A stretch of 64,000 nucleotides of DNA from Valencia hispanica (Eukaryota > Chordata > Actinopteri > Cyprinodontiformes > Valenciidae), in assembly GCA_963556495.2 (NCBI GenBank), contig OY747700.1, forward strand, positions 6,053,020 to 6,117,019, read 5' to 3'. The translations under genes and the position numbers were made by a program. Numbering within the stretch: position 1 is the first letter of the stretch; the number at the start of each line of letters is the position of its first letter. The notes beneath the pieces were generated by a model that did not search any database, was not told where the DNA came from, and saw nothing but the letters and a program-made list of their open reading frames with translations. Positions 11,165-22,984 of the stretch are shown here, in pieces.

Positions 11165-12150
11165 TACTGTTTTGAGCCTGATTTATCAGTATTCCAAATA
11201 AAGAGCCCTAAATTGTACGTGTGCAAAAGGTGTGTTCCTGATTTGCGGGTGGTCTACCAAAATGGTGTGCGCAAATCATAACATGCGCAAAGAGCAGTAT
11301 TCAAATGAGGACTTTGCTTCCACTGCTGTGTGTCCCAGCCTTTCTGGCCCATGTACTGCACCACTGGATGAGAATGTTGGAGAACTAAAGAAATGTATTC
11401 TTTAAAAGAAGTATTAAAACCAAATTTTAGCTTTGGATCTACCTGAATGTTTTAAGTATTGCATTCAAGGTTGAAAATGTACAAGTTAAATACACATGAC
11501 TTTTGTTTGTAATCTGAATGTGTGCATTTTGTTTGTAAAATGCCATATATGTAATTATCATTGTGGTATTATTCATGATTATTATATTTGATTAATTGAA
11601 CTCCGGGAAGATTAGTAACCACTGCGTTTAAAAATAATCGGGATCCAAATAAATAAACAGCAGGTGCAGACATTGAGAGTGCAGTGAGATAAGATGCATC
11701 TTTGGGGAAAAAATCGACATAACTGTCAGGTTTATGGCTATTAGTGTTAATTACTTTTAGGTTAGAATTTGTGTGAATGATATTTTTTGTTTGTCAGTCA
11801 TAATCTTATATTGAATGGTGGTGGTGCAAAGTTAAGACATGCCTTTCAGAGGCAGTAAAAATAGGCGCTAAAACAGCCCGTGCTAACAGTTTCACGATTG
11901 ATAAATCACACTACTTATTTGCCTGTTCTCCTCCCAATATTTTGCACCTTTTGACAGAAACGCCCACATTGCATATTCATGTAGGGCAAAAGTGCTAAAT
12001 GGATTGTGTGTATTTTGCTGGAGGTTTAACAGGTACAGTAATCTCTGCACCTGCTTTGTAAATCACCTGCAGAATGGTTTTGCGCCCTGTCAGGTATGCG
12101 CATGTTTTAACAAGCACAAAACTTTGATAAACAAGTCACATAATGTAATA
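11165..12150. mobile_element. Candidate non-autonomous DNA element
   Basis: The ends carry roughly inverted TGATTTATCA-type motifs (about 11180 and 12125). The right end (about 12040-12150) recurs at 16190-16290: AAATCACCTGC, GTCAGGTNTGCGCA and GATAAA. No coding sequence was seen. Exact termini and target duplication were not established. Confidence 0.4.
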
Positions 12151-12499
12151 AAGTAAACTCAAGCAGATTATTAAGAGGGATGTCTGACTCAAACTAGCAA
12201 CGCTGAGTTCATTTTTGGGATAGGCCTTCACTTTTTATTAATAAAGCCAAAAAACTGAGTATATACATATCACCCAATGTTTCTCAATAAATCATTTCCA
12301 GGTGTTTGAAAATTGGCTGAATTTAAACCTAATTTCAAATTATGAAATTTCAAGAGTCAAAATTATCCCAGACGTAATAAATTAGTGAGCGTTAAAGACA
12401 CAAATAAGGCCTCGTCTATAAAGTTATATCCTCAAAAGTTAATAAGATTTTTGTAAGATTTGGCTTTTTACAAAGAAATAATGCATCTGGGGTCTGTCT

Positions 12500-12800
12500 G
12501 TCTGAATATTTAGGCATTTAACTGATATTTAGCTAAATGTCTATGAAAGAGCTTAATTGTTAACATTTGGCTATATTTTTACCTACAGCTAGGTATTTCA
12601 ACATTTAGCTAAACATTACAGTATAGCATACAGTACATTTAACAAAAAAATTAAGCTAAATCAACATTTGGCTAAATGTCTAAATATTAAAGTGTAGCTA
12701 TATAGAGAGAGATTCAGCTAAATGTTTAGCTGTAGATAAATTATTAGCTAAATGTTTAAACGTAGTGAAATGTTTAGACATTTGGTGTCCTACATTTCTT
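12500..12800. repeat. Degenerate palindromic repeats on an ATTTAGCTAAAT theme
   Basis: Many short, partly palindromic copies of ACATTTAGCTAAATGT-like sequence in both orientations lie just downstream (in the OR sense) of the OR at 12931-13857. They could form hairpins. No coding content. Confidence 0.65.
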
Positions 12801-12930
12801 TGTATTAAAGCCTAAACATCACAAAATAGTGCTGATACCATTTGAGTGTCTAACTTTACAAACAGACCAACAGTGTCCGTATCTAACAGATGAGGTCCTT
12901 CACTCAATCACTGAAGAAATGTAAATATTT

Positions 12931-13857
12931 TTATTTCAGTTTTTTCCAAAACAACTGTTCTAAAATGTTGCGTATTTTAGACAGCTTAAAGCCGTACATC
13001 ACAGGGTTGAACAGTGGCTGACATGTAGCATAGTACAATGACAACAACACTCTTATAACATCAGGAACCCTGCTCATGTTAAACCTGCTCTGTAACACCT
13101 CAAAACAAACACCAAACGAGAAGTTTATCACAGAGGCCAGGTGAGGAGTGCAGGTGCTGACCGCTTTCTGTCGGGTCTGTTTGGACCCAGAAAAACACAC
13201 CTTCAGGATCCTGATGTAGGTGTAGAGAATTAAACCCACTGAAACAAAAACAGACAAAGCGGTGCTAATGAGTCCATAAATGTTATTGACTGTAGTGTCA
13301 GAGCAGGCCAGTTTTACTATAGAGTAGTTGTCACAGTATATTTTGTTGATGACGTTTCCACAGAGCTTTAGAGAGAAACTCAAAGACGTAGTACAAACTA
13401 GCAGTAGAATTGCAATTATCCAGACTGCTGCAATAAAAATGGCAACTTTCTTGAGGGTCATCAATGAGTGATAGTGCAGAGGATGACAGATAGCCAGGTA
13501 TCTGTCATAAGACATGACGGCTAGATTAAAAAACTCAACACCTCCATAAGTGTAAAGACAGAAAATCTGTGTGAGACAGAATGGCACAGAAACAATGTGA
13601 ACATCTGAGAGGATCTGAACCAGCAGGAAGGGAAACAAGCCTAAGCTGCCGTACAGTTCATTCACAAACAGGCTGCAGAGGAAAATGTACATAGGTTCAT
13701 GTAAGCTCCTGTTCACACAGATCACCACGATCAGCAGGATGTTAGACCCAATGATTAAAACATACATAAACAGCACAAGCATAAAGAAAATATATTTTAT
13801 CTGTTTGGTATCAAAATAAGCAGCAAGAGTGAAATATGAAACCTGTGTTAAGTTCAT
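12931..13857 (-). CDS. Olfactory receptor, intact, 308 aa (OR B)
   Basis: This is a predicted odorant-binding class A GPCR of the ciliated olfactory neuron membrane. The coding region is one uninterrupted exon with ATG at 13855-13857. An N-linked glycosylation site (NLT) lies at residues 2-4. OR hallmarks are IIGSN in TM1, PMYIFL in TM2, MSYDRYLAIC at 115-124 (end of TM3, G-protein coupling), three Cys in extracellular loop 2 (166, 175, 185), KAVSTCTPHL at 231-240 and NPVMY at 284-288. Length is normal for fish ORs. The sequence suggests a teleost delta-type family, but that is not proven here. It is close to the three array ORs and to the pseudogene at 4497-4912. AATAAA overlaps the stop codon, and an upstream block at about 14030-14170 is shared with the array genes. 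Confidence 0.95.
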   Translation of the reverse strand: MNLTQVSYFTLAAYFDTKQIKYIFFMLVLFMYVLIIGSNILLIVVICVNRSLHEPMYIFLCSLFVNELYGSLGLFPFLLVQILSDVHIVSVPFCLTQIFCLYTYGGVEFFNLAVMSYDRYLAICHPLHYHSLMTLKKVAIFIAAVWIIAILLLVCTTSLSFSLKLCGNVINKIYCDNYSIVKLACSDTTVNNIYGLISTALSVFVSVGLILYTYIRILKVCFSGSKQTRQKAVSTCTPHLASVINFSFGVCFEVLQSRFNMSRVPDVIRVLLSLYYATCQPLFNPVMYGFKLSKIRNILEQLFWKKLK

Positions 13858-14029
13858 TGTTAAGCTCCTAATGCCCTCTAAAATATTAAATCTGTGTTCA
13901 AGAGGGGCATAGATTAAACCCTCACATTTCCTTTTCTTGGAGACGTTACCCCTAAAATGTGATCATTGACATTATTCAGTGTTCAGAAAAGAAACCAGCA
14001 AAACTTAAAATCATGACATTATTTCACAA

Positions 14030-14172
14030 ACACAGTGAGCTCCTTTGAACTGAACTTTAAACCTTTCTCTGCTGCTCTTAAATGTTTCATTGGCCTCCCA
14101 CATCAACAGGGTGATGTCATCATCAAATGGATGCTTCTGTTTCTGATTGCTATGGAAGTCAGCAGAGAGAGC
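14030..14172 (-). promoter_or_regulatory. Conserved OR upstream block (OR B copy)
   Basis: This block lies 175-315 bp upstream of the OR B ATG and matches 32362-32500, 46685-46825 and 61107-61245, each at a similar distance from its own OR. It contains GGTGATGTCATCATC, a palindromic CRE/AP-1-like core. A promoter or 5' non-coding exon is the likeliest role, but shared ancestry alone could also explain the match. Confidence 0.5.
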
Positions 14173-14199
14173 AGGAAACACATTTATGACAACAATATG

Positions 14200-15090
14200 C
14201 AACTTTTAGTTTACAAATGAAAGGTAACCAGCTTACACTGGTGTTAGCCAACAATCAGTAGTCAGAAGGCACAAGGGAATAGGGAGTAAAGAAATAGAAA
14301 CAGGAATTCATGCAAGCTGAAACCCAAGGTAAAACTAACTCTACAAAGGCTGGAAGGGCATTTTATACACCAGCTAACTTTAAAATATAAATACATGTCT
14401 TTCTAAAAGAAACAAAAACAAGAACGTTCTCAAACCCACAAACTCTGCAACACAGCCACCTTCCATCCTTCTCAACCAACAGAACATTGTAGAAACCAGA
14501 AACACTATAAAAGTGCAATGCTTTTTAAGAGACTAATGGGAACACAACCAACGTACAGCAGAAAATCAGATAAAAGAGTGTTAGTAAAAGTGTTGAATTT
14601 TGGATCTTTGGATTGGGAATTTTGGATTGGGAAACTTAAGGAGCAGCACCTGTTAACATATGTTTGGCAGATTGTGTGATGGAAGGCAACTGGCGGAGAA
14701 CAGGCCTCGAGGGTGGACAGACAGATAGGTTGGGCGAGATCAGTCTGGTGAATTTTTGGAGGGCAGTCACAGGAGCGACGCAGAGGACTAGAGGAATGGT
14801 TCCAAGAGAGCGGACACGAAATAGCAAAGAAGGCTCTGGAGGACCTGGGTCTTGAGTCGGCAAAGGAACTGTGATGAAGAAGCACTGTAAATATCAGTTC
14901 TTTAAGAATGAAGGGAGCTCCAGGAGGCCTGATTACCCCTTGATAGAGTTTAACCATCTGGCGTCTGCTTCAGGTAACCACTCCTCTTTTAAGCTGCAGC
15001 TGTCACACCCTGAAAGGTAAGAAATCTGTACTCACTCCCACAGAACCCAACACAATGATAAATAGTCCAAAGGACCCCGAATTGCTTTGC
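14200..15090. other. Unassigned intergenic DNA
   Basis: No gene is supported. A 150-codon open frame at 14505-14957 (minus) has no recognisable domain and low-complexity composition. Confidence 0.4.
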
Positions 15091-15094
15091 ACTA

Positions 15095-15325
15095 CATTCA
15101 GTCATTCGCCCGCTGACAAGCTGATAGTGGTGAGCTACATAGTAACCACAGCTGTCCTGAAGCACACTGCCATTCAATTAACACTACCATGCCCTCTGAC
15201 CACCACCAGCACGCAAGGCTAGGGAAGTGTCTTGCCCAAGGACACTGAGACAAACAGAGTTGGGGTTCGAGCTGGTAACCCACTGGTTATAGGACAAACT
15301 CCTACGTCCTGACCCACCATCCCCC
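15095..15325 (-). mobile_element. Second SINE-like family fragment
   Basis: Contains GGGAAGTGTCTTGCCCAAGG and GGGGTTCGAGCTGGTAACCC, the end of a common teleost tRNA-related SINE read from its reverse side. The box-B-like segment GGTTCGAGCT is degenerate. Confidence 0.55.
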
Positions 15326-15384
15326 AGTGATGAAAACTATGGAGTAATGCTTTTTCCTGATTGTAGAAGGGCTTCATCCAGCCC

Positions 15385-15655
15385 TTATTTTTATCAGTCA
15401 TATATCCATCCCTTGTCTATACCATTTATCCTTTCAGGGTTGCAAGGGGCCTGGTGCCTGTCTCCAGTGGTCATTAGGGATGAAGTGGGGTCCCTTTGGT
15501 TTGTGTGTGTGCATGGTTGTTTGTCCCGTGGGTCTCTATGCTGCCCCCTAATGGACTAGTGGCCTGTTCAGAGTTTACCATGCCTCTTGCCCAGTGACCA
15601 CTGGAGACAGACACCAATGGAGCCAATGAAGGGATGGATAGATGGATGGACTTAA
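15385..15655. repeat. Two SINE 3' ends facing each other
   Basis: 15395 to about 15480 is the 3' part of the tRNA-like SINE in reverse orientation. About 15500-15650 is the same region in forward orientation, from GCATGGTTGTTTGTCC through GACCACTGGAGACAGACACC to GATGGATAGATGGATGG. The two form a long imperfect inverted repeat around a short spacer. Confidence 0.7.
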
Positions 15656-15754
15656 AATGAACAAAACCACCAAGGCTTAGAGCAAAACTATAAAACCAAA
15701 AGGTTTGTATCAGTTTTTGAAATAAGTAGAGGGCCAAGAACTGACCCTTAAGGA

Positions 15755-16070
15755 ACTTCACTGGAAAGAGGTTCTGAAAGGGATCTAAAGTTTTTTTGTA
15801 TGGACACATAAACCTCTATCCTGCAGTTATATACTAAGCCAGCCTAATGCATCAGATGCTGATACTTATGGTGAATTGGGAACATCTAGAGGAGGCCTGA
15901 TTCCATGAGATCTCTAGCTTTCATCTTTTAGAGAGTATCTTTAGAGTAAACTGGGGTCACACAATTTTGAATCACCTCTTGTGAACTTCGAGGAGCTGTG
16001 TCTCAAACGTCGTTTGAGTCTTGTGGTGGGATTCAGATGATCTACTGGTGGACACTGGTGAAAGGAAAAA
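15755..16070. repeat. Copy 2 of the dispersed repeat at 9898-10135
   Basis: This is the longer copy. It holds an extra segment of about 70 bp (near 15800-15870) that is missing from 9898-10135. A fragment at 16190-16290 matches the right end of the candidate element at 11165-12150, so both neighbours recur in the same order. Confidence 0.75.
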
Positions 16071-16299
16071 AGGGCCAATCCTAGACTGGGGTTGGCTTAG
16101 GTTCCTGACAACGCACTAAGGAGATCAATATACCAGCCACTTTGGCCGCTGATTGAGAGGGTCATATCATAAGAGCTTGGATTATGCAGATCTTGCTGCA
16201 GGTTTAAATCACCTGCTGCATGTTTTTGCACCCGCTGTCAGGTTTGCGCACGTTTTAATATGCACAAACCTGTGATAAATCAGTCCCATAATGTTCTAA

Positions 16300-17701
16300 G
16301 ATTGATGGGTTGGCAGATTTGGGTGATGCAAATGCTTTGTGCTCACTGTTTATCCGTGTTGATCAACGTGCTGTATTAAATTCTTAAACGACTGGGTCAG
16401 ACTCTCATCCTTTGATTAAGCGAATCCTTCTGTAAAATTTGGCACCCAACGTGACTCTCAGTGAATGGAAATGGACTAGCAGGGACAGCATCAAAGGAGA
16501 CAAGTATCCTTTTTTCAGCCTCCAAGCCTCCATTTGCCGATTGGAGATTAGATGCTTTGAAACGTCTGTGTGGCAGACCAATTGCCACCAACCCTGAGAC
16601 TCACACCTTCTTAAAAGTATCGACACTCTAAGATGTTGTAATATTACAGGGTCACATTTTTTTTGTACTAGATACGAATGGAAAACAAATTAACAAGGTT
16701 CTTTTCATGTTTTCTACTCGCTAAAAAGAGGAAAGCATCATGGTTTTCATACTTCAGACAGAAGTGATAAACATAAAGTACATAATTGTGTTTTTTAAGT
16801 GCCATTTTTTCACTACAGAGAAAAAACACCACTGGGTCCCTTGCTAAGGGTCAGGGAGACGCCATCCAGCCAATAGCACTCGCTCATCTTCCTTCACACA
16901 GACAATTTAATTTTCAATTTAAACGGTTTAATATGACGTCATTCCGCCCTCTGCTGCTGTAACAACTTCAACTCTTCTAGAAAGGATTTCTACGAGGGTT
17001 AGGAGTGTTGATGGCATTTTCTTACTGTTCTTCCAGAAGTGCATTTTAAAGATTAGACATTTATGTTGGATGAGAAAACCTAGGTCAGAGTGTCTGCTCT
17101 AAGTCATTTCCAAAAGTGTTCACAGAGGTCAAGGCCAGTCAAGTTCTTCTACATAAATGTACTCATTTGTCTTTTTATATGTTGCTCTGTTCAGGCAGAG
17201 AGCCCTGTCTTCACAGCTCCAGTCATGTATTACACCAAAGCATCCATTACTTTGTTGTGTTGGACTTGGCTATGTAAAACTTGGATGCAGCTGGTCGGCC
17301 ATAAATTCTATTTCAAGAAGCACTCTACACTCTGCAGTTGAGCTATTGTGAAGTCTGGAAGTCCTCACACCTGAATTCAGGGATTCAGAAGGATGATCCT
17401 GTCTGAAATGTGAGGCACATGAGATCAGATTAGAAAAAGTTAAAATTTAGATCTACAGTTTTGTCATCTGGCAGTAAACATGTTTGGTCACCGTGAAGGA
17501 GGAGGAGGAGGGATCTGGTTTCCTCCTTTGTCCATAAAGTTCGGATGAGGTGGTAAAGAGATGCAGATTGGGGAGGGGAGGCTCTGTGAGCTGTGTGGTC
17601 ATGTGAGGCGGAGGTTGGAACTTTGTAGGTTGTTTTAACTTTTAGTCTAAGTGTCAGATTAGCTCTCAGGAAATGTTGGTAAAATATATTTGTTTTACAA
17701 A
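16300..17701. other. Upstream region of OR C, unassigned
   Basis: There is no gene or identified repeat. No copy of the conserved upstream block of the minus-strand ORs was recognised here. The promoter of the plus-strand OR presumably lies in this stretch. Confidence 0.4.
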
Positions 17702-18679
17702 ATGACTTTGAATTCAACTGATTCATCTTATTTTATCCTTGAAGCGTACATTGATGTGGGAACGCTGCGATACTTTTACTTTGTGATCACTCTCATGCTG
17801 TACGCTGCCATCATTGTTGTCAACACCTCACTGATTGTGGTGATCTGTGTGATCTGCAGGAGCTTACAAGAACCTATGTACATGTTCCTCTGCAGCCTGT
17901 TTGTGAATGGACTGTTTGGCAGCGCCGGCTTGTTTCCCTTCCTGCTGGTTCAGATCCTCTCTGATGTCCACATTGTTGCTGCTCCGCTCTGCTTCCTGCA
18001 GATCTTCTGCCTCTACTCCTATGTGAACATTGAGTTCTGTAATTTAGCCATCATGTCGTATGACAGATACCTGGCCATCTGCACCCCTTTAAAGTACAAC
18101 ATGCTGATGACCTTTCACAAAGCGGGAGTGTTTGTTGGGGTCATTTGGTTGTACTCCACAGTCAGGTGTTTCATCAATATCTGCTTGACCCTCCGTCTGA
18201 CACTGTGTGGGAATATCCTCAGCAGTCTGTACTGTAATAACTACCTGATAGTGAAGCAGGCGTGTTCAGACACTGACCTGAACAACATTTATGGGCTGTT
18301 TGGCACGACTCTCAGTGTGTTGATCCCCCTGCTGGCCATTACTTTCTCCTACATGAAGATCTTAAGGATCTGTTTTTCTGCTTCCTACCAGACAAGACAG
18401 AAAGCTGTCAGCACCTGCACACCTCACCTGGCCTCTCTTTTAAATTTCACCTTTGGCTGTTTGTTTGAAATCCTTCAGGCCAGATTCGATATGACCAAAA
18501 TTCCCAATGTGCTGCGGCTCTTTCTGTCCATATACTTTGGGATTCTGCAACCACTCTTAAATCCCATCATGTTCGGGATGCAGATGTCAAAAATACGTAG
18601 CATGTGCAAAGATTTCCTGCATAAAAAAAATCAACTCAGACTAGTTAAACATTTTAGAAATGTTTGCTCCTTTAGATAA
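17702..18679 (+). CDS. Olfactory receptor, intact, 325 aa (OR C)
   Basis: A seven-transmembrane odorant receptor read from one exon. ATG 17702 is chosen because it gives the family-like N-terminus with an NST glycosylation site at residues 4-6. The four codons upstream are open but start with TTG. Hallmarks are EPMYMFLCSLFVNG in TM2, MSYDRYLAIC at 118-127, extracellular-loop-2 cysteines near 169, 178 and 188, KAVSTCTPHL at 234-243 and NPIMF at 287-291 (Phe in place of the usual Tyr). The C-terminal tail is about 15 residues longer than in the other ORs here and rich in basic residues. It lies on the opposite strand from the other ORs and is clearly more divergent, so it is a separate subfamily member. 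No AATAAA overlaps its stop. Confidence 0.95.
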   Translation: MTLNSTDSSYFILEAYIDVGTLRYFYFVITLMLYAAIIVVNTSLIVVICVICRSLQEPMYMFLCSLFVNGLFGSAGLFPFLLVQILSDVHIVAAPLCFLQIFCLYSYVNIEFCNLAIMSYDRYLAICTPLKYNMLMTFHKAGVFVGVIWLYSTVRCFINICLTLRLTLCGNILSSLYCNNYLIVKQACSDTDLNNIYGLFGTTLSVLIPLLAITFSYMKILRICFSASYQTRQKAVSTCTPHLASLLNFTFGCLFEILQARFDMTKIPNVLRLFLSIYFGILQPLLNPIMFGMQMSKIRSMCKDFLHKKNQLRLVKHFRNVCSFR

Positions 18680-19929
18680 ACTAACATTCCTGACTTTTTT
18701 TTAAATTTCCAGCTTGGGCTGAGATGATTCATGTGAAAAAACAAAGCAGCAGATGGAAAGATCCTGTTTGTTTGTGGGAGGATGAGGACTAAACTGCTAA
18801 ACATGAACAAAAACAACATGGCAGCTTAGACTACAAAAGTAGGTCAGTCAAACAAAACCAGATAAACAGATAAACTGTGGTAACTTTTCTTTTGTTTTTG
18901 CTCCTTTCTGCTGCAGAGATTTGCAGTCTGTCAGTTTAACAGTCTAATTATCTTTACTAATGCAATGTGATTCTTCTCTCTTTGAAATTAACATATTTTT
19001 CAGCCTCGTACATGTTTCCTGTTCAGTAGTTGATTCTTTGAACAGAAACACAAAAAATCTTTAAAATGATCCTACTCAGTTGCACATTTCTGTGAATCTG
19101 AGCTTGCTACTAACAGCTATAATAACTATACAGTATTTTTTGATGTTGTAAATTTGCCCTTACTGTGCAATCTCTTATTCTTTCTTTTGTTTTTAGTTTT
19201 TTATTTGAATATGAATGCTTCCATCTGCCAGTAACTAGCTGGTGCACCTTAATTTTCCCTCTGAGGGATGATTAAAGATATTTCCATTCTGTTTTATCTG
19301 TTCTTTTTATTCATTAAAACATATACAGAAAGTTTTTATTGTAATGATCTTTGAAGCTATTTTGGTTCAGTTTTAAAATAAAATAGAAGACAGCAAATTG
19401 TCTTAACCTTCTAAGACCCAAACAATTTTTTTCATGCTCTTTGCTATTTAGGTCTCATTTGAACCTGATAAGTATAAAAGTTAAGCATGATGTCCAAGCA
19501 TGTGTATGCCAGGTCCTAAGAGGTTCTGCAACATTTTATTATTATGTTAATCATACCTGGAGTAAAGTCAAAGTATGTAGCTTTTAATATCTTAGCAGGT
19601 AATACGAGTTAAATAGATTACCTATTTAAATATTACATTTCTCATTTTAAATTAGGATCTTTTTAACATTGTATAGTGTTTTGTTTTTTTTATTGTCTAC
19701 AGTTGTTGTCCTTTCTTATGGTGAACACATCATGTAAAACATTTAAATTCAAGAGAGCTTCTGATTGTATCGTGTGTTTCTGGTACTTAATTTTCTGTCT
19801 TTCTGTTTTAAACCCTGTAAACTATATTGGGTGTGTCTAAATTCAAGTGCTACATATTTCGAAGGCTGCACTCGACTAAACAATATTATACAACAGTTTA
19901 AGAGCAATAAAACATTACAGTTAGAATAC
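18680..19929. other. 3' flank of OR C, unassigned
   Basis: AT-rich DNA with scattered A/T runs. No open frame or repeat that I can identify. Confidence 0.4.
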
Positions 19930-21560
19930 TATAATAGACATAATCTAAAATACATAAGATAACTTAAACAGGTGGGTCCTCAACTTAGCTTTAAACACCT
20001 CTATAGAGCTTGCCTGCCTAATGTCTGGAGGTAGCTTATTCCAGAGAAGCGGAGCACGAAAAGAAAACGCACGTCCACCTATTGTTTTTCGTCTAGCTTT
20101 TAGGACTGTTAACAATCCAGAGCCTCTGGACCTCAGAGCACGAGGCGGATCGTATGGATGCAAAAGGTCCGAAATGTATACAGGGGCTAGGCCGCATAAG
20201 GCTTGATAGGTGAGCAGTAAAACCTTGAAGTCTGCTCGAGACTGACAGGGGAGCCAATGCAGGACAGTCAGTACTGGCGTAACGTGTTTGTTTAAATACG
20301 AGCAGCTGCATTTTGTACTAATTGCAGCCCCCCAAAACTTTTCTTAGGTATAGCCCAGAAAACAAAACATTGCAACAATCAATGTGCAAGGATACAAACG
20401 CATTCATGAGAATCTCTGCATTTTCAAAAGATAGAACCTGTCTGATTTTTTATATGTTTCTGAGATTATAAAATGCTATTCTCGTTACTTCTTTCAGATC
20501 AAATCAAATCAAACTTTATTTATAAAGCACTTTTCATACAAAATAGCATCTCAAAGTGCTTTACAGATTAAAATGACCTCTTTTTGGAAGACCAGAAAGC
20601 AGGGCATTACAGTAATCAATTCTACTGGTGATAAAAGAATGCATCAGTGTCTCCGTATTGGCCCGAGAGAGAATGGGGCGGACTCTGATGCTCAAAGGAT
20701 AGTACAGGATCAAGCCAGCGGCCCAGGTTTTTAACCTTATCCCTACAGGTGATAACACAGTCATCAAGTTTCAGGGAAAAGTCATGAGACAAGTGGCGAA
20801 ATTTCTGTGGTCCGATAACCTTCAACTCAGTCTTATCGGAATATAAGAGCAGAAAGTTGTTTAATTACCAATCCCTGATAGCAGATAAAACTGCCTCTAT
20901 ATTGGACAGATCACCACTATGTCCAATAGTTAATGGGACGTAGAGCTGCAGATCATCAGCATAGCAGTGGAAATTTACTTCAAAAGACCTTAACTGCTGA
21001 CCAAGAGACAACAAATACAATGAGAAAAGCAGTGGCCCAGGCACAGAGCCTTGAGGTACCCCTTGCTGCGCAGTACCAGTCTCAGAGAGATTGTTTTCAA
21101 AACTAATACTCTGGGATCCAGACAAGTAGAATCTCATCCATGAGAGGACCTTACCCTCCACTCTAAAATAACATTTAAGTCTTTTTAGTAGAATACAGTG
21201 ATCAAATGTATCAAAAGCGACACTTAAACCAAAAAGTAATGATACGGAGGTCTGATCATTGTCAGCACTCACCAGGATGTAATTTATCACTCTGACTAAT
21301 GCAGTTGCTGTAGAGTGGTGAGACCTAAAAGCCGACTGTGAGGACTCAAACAAGTTATTCGAAGACAAATAATCAGTAAGCTGTTTAAAAACCACCTTCT
21401 CACTTTAGACAGGAACAACAGGTGTGAGACAGGTCTGTAATTTCCAATAGAATCAATATCTAGTCATCGTTTTTTCAAGGTTGGTATTACCATTGCTTTT
21501 TTGAAACATGCTGGAAAGACACCATTTTCAATGAGGTATTAAATAGGGACATAATATAAG
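19930..21560 (-). pseudogene. L2-like LINE, decayed reverse-transcriptase region
   Basis: Fragments in the right order on the minus strand encode parts of a L2/CR1-group LINE polyprotein. Reading from about 21560 downward: an RT start with SAFRSHHSTATALVRV, GVPQGSVPGPLLF, the catalytic CYADDLQLYVP near 20950, then [15 protein letters not shown] near 20600, and the C-terminal LLWNKLPPDIRQASSIEVFK near 20000. Frameshifts and stops separate the fragments. About 20497-20570 holds a short foreign tail-like repeat (CAAACTTTATTTATAAAGCA). The catalytic YADD is kept but the copy cannot encode a working protein. Confidence 0.88.
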
Positions 21561-22159
21561 GTCCCAGCACTGGTCACAATTCCTTTATGGCCCAGGATGG
21601 CATAGGATCCAATGAACAAGTTGTACACCGAGCTGAGCTAACGACCTTAGATAAATCAGGGAGGGAGACAGGCTCAAAAGCAGAAAAAACAGCAGTAGTA
21701 GACAAGATTTCTGACTGGTCCAATAAAGTTGCTGATAATGTCCACATTATTTTATTATTTATATTATTTTGCCTTTTTGTATTTACACTGCTGTTCTATG
21801 TTCTTTAGACATGATCCTAAGGACACCCTTGAAAACAAGATGATTCATCTGATGGGGTTGATCCTCCATTAAAATGTTTATAAATAAATAAATAAATGTC
21901 ACAGTGATAAGAAGAAGCCTGTCCAAATTTCAAGGTTCCTCCAAATGTGGCCCAAAAATGTGTCCTCCTTTTCCACGGATTTTAAGGATAGGTCTGGTGT
22001 ATCCTTTGCATCCGACCCTATCCCAAAATTCATTGGGGACTGAACGGGAGATTTCTACTGTTGTGACAATGGCCAGATAGTACGCAGTCGCTCTTTAAGA
22101 TTTGTACACATTGTGTAAATAGATGATGTGCTGACGTCTGTCATCCGCAATCTGACATA
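21561..22159. other. Unassigned DNA between L2 and Tc1 copies
   Basis: Part of the first 200 bp may be eroded L2 sequence. Nothing else is recognisable. Confidence 0.35.
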
Positions 22160-22495
22160 TACAGGTCCTTCTCAAAAAATTAGCATATTGTGATAAAGTT
22201 CCTTCTTTTCCATAATGTAATAATAAAAATTTAACTTTCATATATTTTAGATGCATTGCACACCAGCTGAAATATTTCAGGTCTTTTATTGTTTTAAAAC
22301 TGATGATTTTGGCATTCAGCTCATGAAAACCCAAAATTCCTATCTAAAAAAATTAGCATATTTCATCCGACCAATAAAAGAAAAGTGTTTTTAATATAAA
22401 AAAAGTCAACCTTCAAATAATTATGTTCAGTTATGCACTCAATAATTGGTCGGGAATCCTTTTGCAGAAATGACTTCTTCAATGCGGCGTGGCAA

Positions 22496-22984
22496 AATTC
22501 TAAATTACTTTATAAATCCCAAAGGGAAATTAAATGTTGTTGTAACTCATTATGCAAGTTCCTTCAAAGATTTGTTGTAGATTCTGATGGCTGTGGGTAG
22601 GGATGATCTCCTGTAGCGCTCTGCAGAGCTGAAGAAGCTTCTGACTGAAGACGCTCTGTAGTTGTATGACAGTCTGATGTAGAGGATGCTCTGGATCTAT
22701 GGCATCTTCTTTTCAATCAGGGTTTTGTGGGTGTAGGTGAGGTATTATTTGAGCTTTTGTGATGTTAATCAGCTGCTGCCAGTTGTAAACCACCTTGTTG
22801 CCATGGTTGTGCATCATAATAAATGTCCAAAAATAAAAAGTATCAGCAAAAATTCTTCCAGCTGCACAGCATTCAAAACCAGAGAGAACAGTTGTCCACA
22901 AAAACAATGTTTCTACCAGAAATGGAAGAATAAAAGTTTTAAAAAGAAAAAAATTTGAACCAAAGTAACAGAGCTACTCCAACA
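22496..22984. mobile_element. Unidentified insertion inside the Tc1
   Basis: This block of about 490 bp replaces roughly 30 bp of the Tc1 3' coding end. Its left half contains GGGATGATCTCCTGTAGCG and GAAGAAGCTTCTGACTGAAG, which look like part of a known type of fish repeat that I cannot name. Its right half ends A-rich near 22955. Confidence 0.5.

Noticed and set aside
14505..14957. 150-codon open frame (minus)
   Set aside because: No domain, no codon or context support, lies in intergenic DNA.
17690..17701. Four-codon extension of OR C
   Set aside because: It begins with TTG; ATG 17702 gives the usual short N-terminus with a glycosylation site.
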